A DNA stretch of 64,000 nt from CBDFHF01 sp965247565. Lineage in GTDB: Bacteria > Pseudomonadota > Gammaproteobacteria > Methylococcales > Methylomonadaceae. This document shows positions 62,390 to 64,000 of this stretch, piece by piece. The DNA is taken from the NCBI GenBank assembly GCA_965247565.1, contig CBDFHF010000003.1, forward strand, positions 682,001 to 746,000. Reading direction: 5' to 3'. Within the stretch, counting starts at the first letter, position 1. The number at the start of each line of letters is the position of its first letter. Both the position numbers and the translations under genes were made by a program. The notes below the pieces were generated by a model. That model saw nothing but the letters and a program-made list of their open reading frames with translations. It was not told where the DNA came from and searched no databases.

Positions 62390-62797
62390 TTATGTAATGC
62401 TAAACATAGGTTTTTGGGTTGATTATTATAATAATCCTGATTTCAAACAAGACCGCTCGGGCATTATAGCTTAATAGAACATGAACCGCTCGTGCTATTA
62501 ACAATCACGGACTTACCAAGCTAAAGCCCAGCTTTTCAGGGTGTTGCGGCTTTAAGGCTAACGGTTTTAGTCACCTTTCAGGGTAAAGTCTATGAAAAAG
62601 CTACCCGTAAAACCCGTCATGATATTCGATCTCTATAAAGGTGTTCTGATTTTTTGCATTCTTCACAGTAGTAATTAGCAGAGTATTTGAAATCAGCTAA
62701 ATAGTTACTTGATAAATTCTAACTAAAGGGTAGTCTAGGCATTGGCGAGGCGTGATTCTTGCTTCCGCACGATTACTGATAACAAGGTGGGTGAATT
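62390..62797. other. Intergenic, no clear gene
   Basis: A/T-rich with only very short frames. A 28-codon frame starting near 62592 (MKKLPVKPVMIFDLYKG) has no convincing ribosome binding site. No repeat seen. Confidence 0.4.
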
Positions 62798-63145
62798 ATG
62801 AGTAGTAACACAGCAGATAAAATTCAGACCTTAAAAAAAGTCACCGCGGCAGTGTATATCTGCCAAGTGTTAGCTTTTGTTCTTGCCGGTTTACCATTAT
62901 TGGTAGGAGTTGCAATTAATTTCATAAAGCGCACAGAAGCCAAAGGCACTTGGTTAGAGTCTCACTTTGATTGGCAAATTAAAACTGTTTGGATAGCGTT
63001 AGCAGGCTTCGCTTTAGCCGGATTGACTTTTGATATGGGGGTTGGCTTTTTTATTTTAATTCCAACTGTACTGTGGCTGGTATATAGGATCGTACTAGGC
63101 TGGAATGCCCTGAATGATAATAAACCGGTTAACGCTATAAAATAA
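62798..63145 (+). CDS. Small membrane protein (DUF4870-like)
   Basis: 115 residues with three hydrophobic segments (about 20-42 YICQVLAFVLAGLPLLVGVAINF, 63-80 VWIALAGFALAGLTF and 84-103 VGFFILIPTVLWLVYRIVLG) and the sequence RTEAKGTWLESHFDWQIKTVWIAL. The WL-SHFxWQI pattern resembles DUF4870-like membrane proteins. Shine-Dalgarno AAGGTGGGTG. Function unknown. Confidence 0.72.
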   Translation: MSSNTADKIQTLKKVTAAVYICQVLAFVLAGLPLLVGVAINFIKRTEAKGTWLESHFDWQIKTVWIALAGFALAGLTFDMGVGFFILIPTVLWLVYRIVLGWNALNDNKPVNAIK

Positions 63146-63280
63146 TACATCTTGCAAATAGCTAACCTCTCTCCCCATGGGGATTAACGTGGCGGTGATC
63201 GATCCCCGCAGAGCGGCCGGGTTGAAGTTTTCCAAGATCTTTCAAACGGGTAACTCCTAGGCAATTAGCATCTACTGTCA

Positions 63281-63625
63281 ATGTCAAAAACCACCTTATT
63301 TTTATTAATTTTTTTGCTAGGCGGCCTTGTACAAAATCAAGGAAAAATAACGGCTTGGCTGCATCCGTTGCCACCACTAGAACCCGGATCATATAAGGTT
63401 GTGCTTTATTCGACCACTTGGTGTGGCTTTTGTGCCAAGACTCGTGATTACTTTGCTAACAATCACATTGATTATCAGGATATAGACGTTGAAGTTACCG
63501 AAGAAGGCCGCAGGGCTTACCAGGAGCTAGGGGCAAATGGAGTGCCAATTGTAATTGTCAATAATGATAAAATTATCAGGGGATATGCACCGGGTGAGAT
63601 TGCCGATGCCTTGACAGCTAAATAG
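63281..63625 (+). CDS. Glutaredoxin-like protein with N-terminal membrane anchor
   Basis: 114 residues: a hydrophobic start (MSKTTLFLLIFLLGGLVQ), then a glutaredoxin fold with the redox motif TTWCGFCAKT, DVEVTEEGRRAYQELGANGVPIVIVNNDKIIRGYAPGEI including the cis-proline (GVPIV). It should be exported or anchored facing the periplasm, where it could reduce disulphides. It lies near the thioredoxin-like gene of the opposite strand at the right edge. Confidence 0.85.
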   Translation: MSKTTLFLLIFLLGGLVQNQGKITAWLHPLPPLEPGSYKVVLYSTTWCGFCAKTRDYFANNHIDYQDIDVEVTEEGRRAYQELGANGVPIVIVNNDKIIRGYAPGEIADALTAK

Positions 63626-63707
63626 AACAACAGATTGGCTTAGGTTAATTTGATTGTCGGATTTCTTATGCCTCAATCTAAGCAGAATCAACGAACAACC
63701 TAAAACT

Positions 63708-64000
63708 TCAATTAGTACTTTTCAACAAGGGCTTGATAACAGTCAAAATTTTCTCAACTGATAACTCCCCATGTTGCCGATGAATAATTTGCCCTTGCGG
63801 GTCAACAATGACGGTAAACGGCAGAACGCCCGCCGCATTGCCTAGCTGTTCAGCCAAACTAATGCCTTGCTCCTGACCTAGTAAATTGGGGTAATTGATT
63901 GGTGTAGTTTTGATGAAATCGGCAACAGCAAAATCATCATCAATGGCAACACCAATAAATTGCAGATTTTGCCCGGTATATTGTTTTTGTAATTTGATAA
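63708..64000 (-). CDS. Thioredoxin-like (TlpA-type) protein, partial
   Basis: The visible 97 residues are the C-terminal part: LQKQYTGQNLQFIGVAIDDD, AVADFIKTTPINYPNLLGQEQG, GVLPFTVIVDPQGQIIHRQHGE. The cis-proline in GVLPFTVIVD and the order of elements are those of TlpA/ResA thioredoxins. The redox CxxC lies outside the window. The stop is at 63708-63710. Confidence 0.85.
   Translation of the reverse strand, partial: IKLQKQYTGQNLQFIGVAIDDDFAVADFIKTTPINYPNLLGQEQGISLAEQLGNAAGVLPFTVIVDPQGQIIHRQHGELSVEKILTVIKPLLKSTN

Overview
The window looks like the chromosome of a gammaproteobacterial nitrogen fixer, most plausibly a Methylococcales-type methanotroph. The lineage is inferred from the gammaproteobacterial housekeeping proteins (GuaA/GuaB, TadA, GcvR-Bcp, PrlC, UbiD, IspB), the 16S-Ile/Ala-23S-5S rRNA operon, the form of the nifHDK cluster and the heavy load of insertion sequences. 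No methane-oxidation gene lies in the window, so the genus stays open.

Layout. 1-12.2 kb is housekeeping: SDR, DUF4124, tadA, guaA, a DUF1287 lipoprotein, guaB, a 5'-nucleotidase and a SPOR protein on the minus strand, then gcvR-bcp-phoH on the plus strand. 12.2-13.5 kb holds palindromic repeats and a wrecked IS1595 transposase. 13.6-18.1 kb is a complete type I secretion operon (ABC, HlyD, TolC) with no substrate gene beside it. Two 756-bp copies of one IS1-family element, in opposite orientation and each with its own perfect 8-bp target duplication, bracket 19.1-38.8 kb. Between them lie a GC-rich gene for a 1222-aa nine-haem cytochrome, prlC-ubiD, an intact IS5-type element, a VOC protein, nfeD-qmcA, a P-type ATPase, and a nest of two broken IS110 elements, one of them split by another IS5-type element. 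An IS66 element with a frameshifted tnpC follows. The rRNA operon occupies 42.4-47.7 kb on the minus strand. 48.5-51.4 kb carries a glycosyltransferase/PAP2 pair and a SIR2-like protein.

The nitrogenase cluster (53.0-60.9 kb) begins with a NifA-type upstream site and a sigma-54 promoter. It continues nifH, nifD, nifK, nifT, a 2[4Fe-4S] ferredoxin, a NifX/NafY-like FeMo-cofactor protein, a DUF6129-like protein, an Fe-S/LRV protein, an uncharacterised 320-aa protein and a Nif11-type small protein. Palindromic repeats sit in the nifH-D, nifD-K and nifK-T gaps. The window ends with ispB, a small membrane protein, a glutaredoxin-like protein and the start of a thioredoxin-like gene.

The most unusual observation is a recurring 15-18 bp insert, normalised form ACCC-N(2-4)-GGGCACAAGT, preceded by AT or GT. 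It is found eight times, in both orientations, and every time inside a transposase gene (IS1595, two different IS110 genes, an IS1 relative). Removing the inserts by eye rejoins the reading frames. In the second IS110 gene, removing three of them restores an uninterrupted frame of about 320 codons. No copy was seen in host genes. It could be a tiny mobile sequence, an excision footprint or a transposon-inactivating mark. I cannot tell which from one window.
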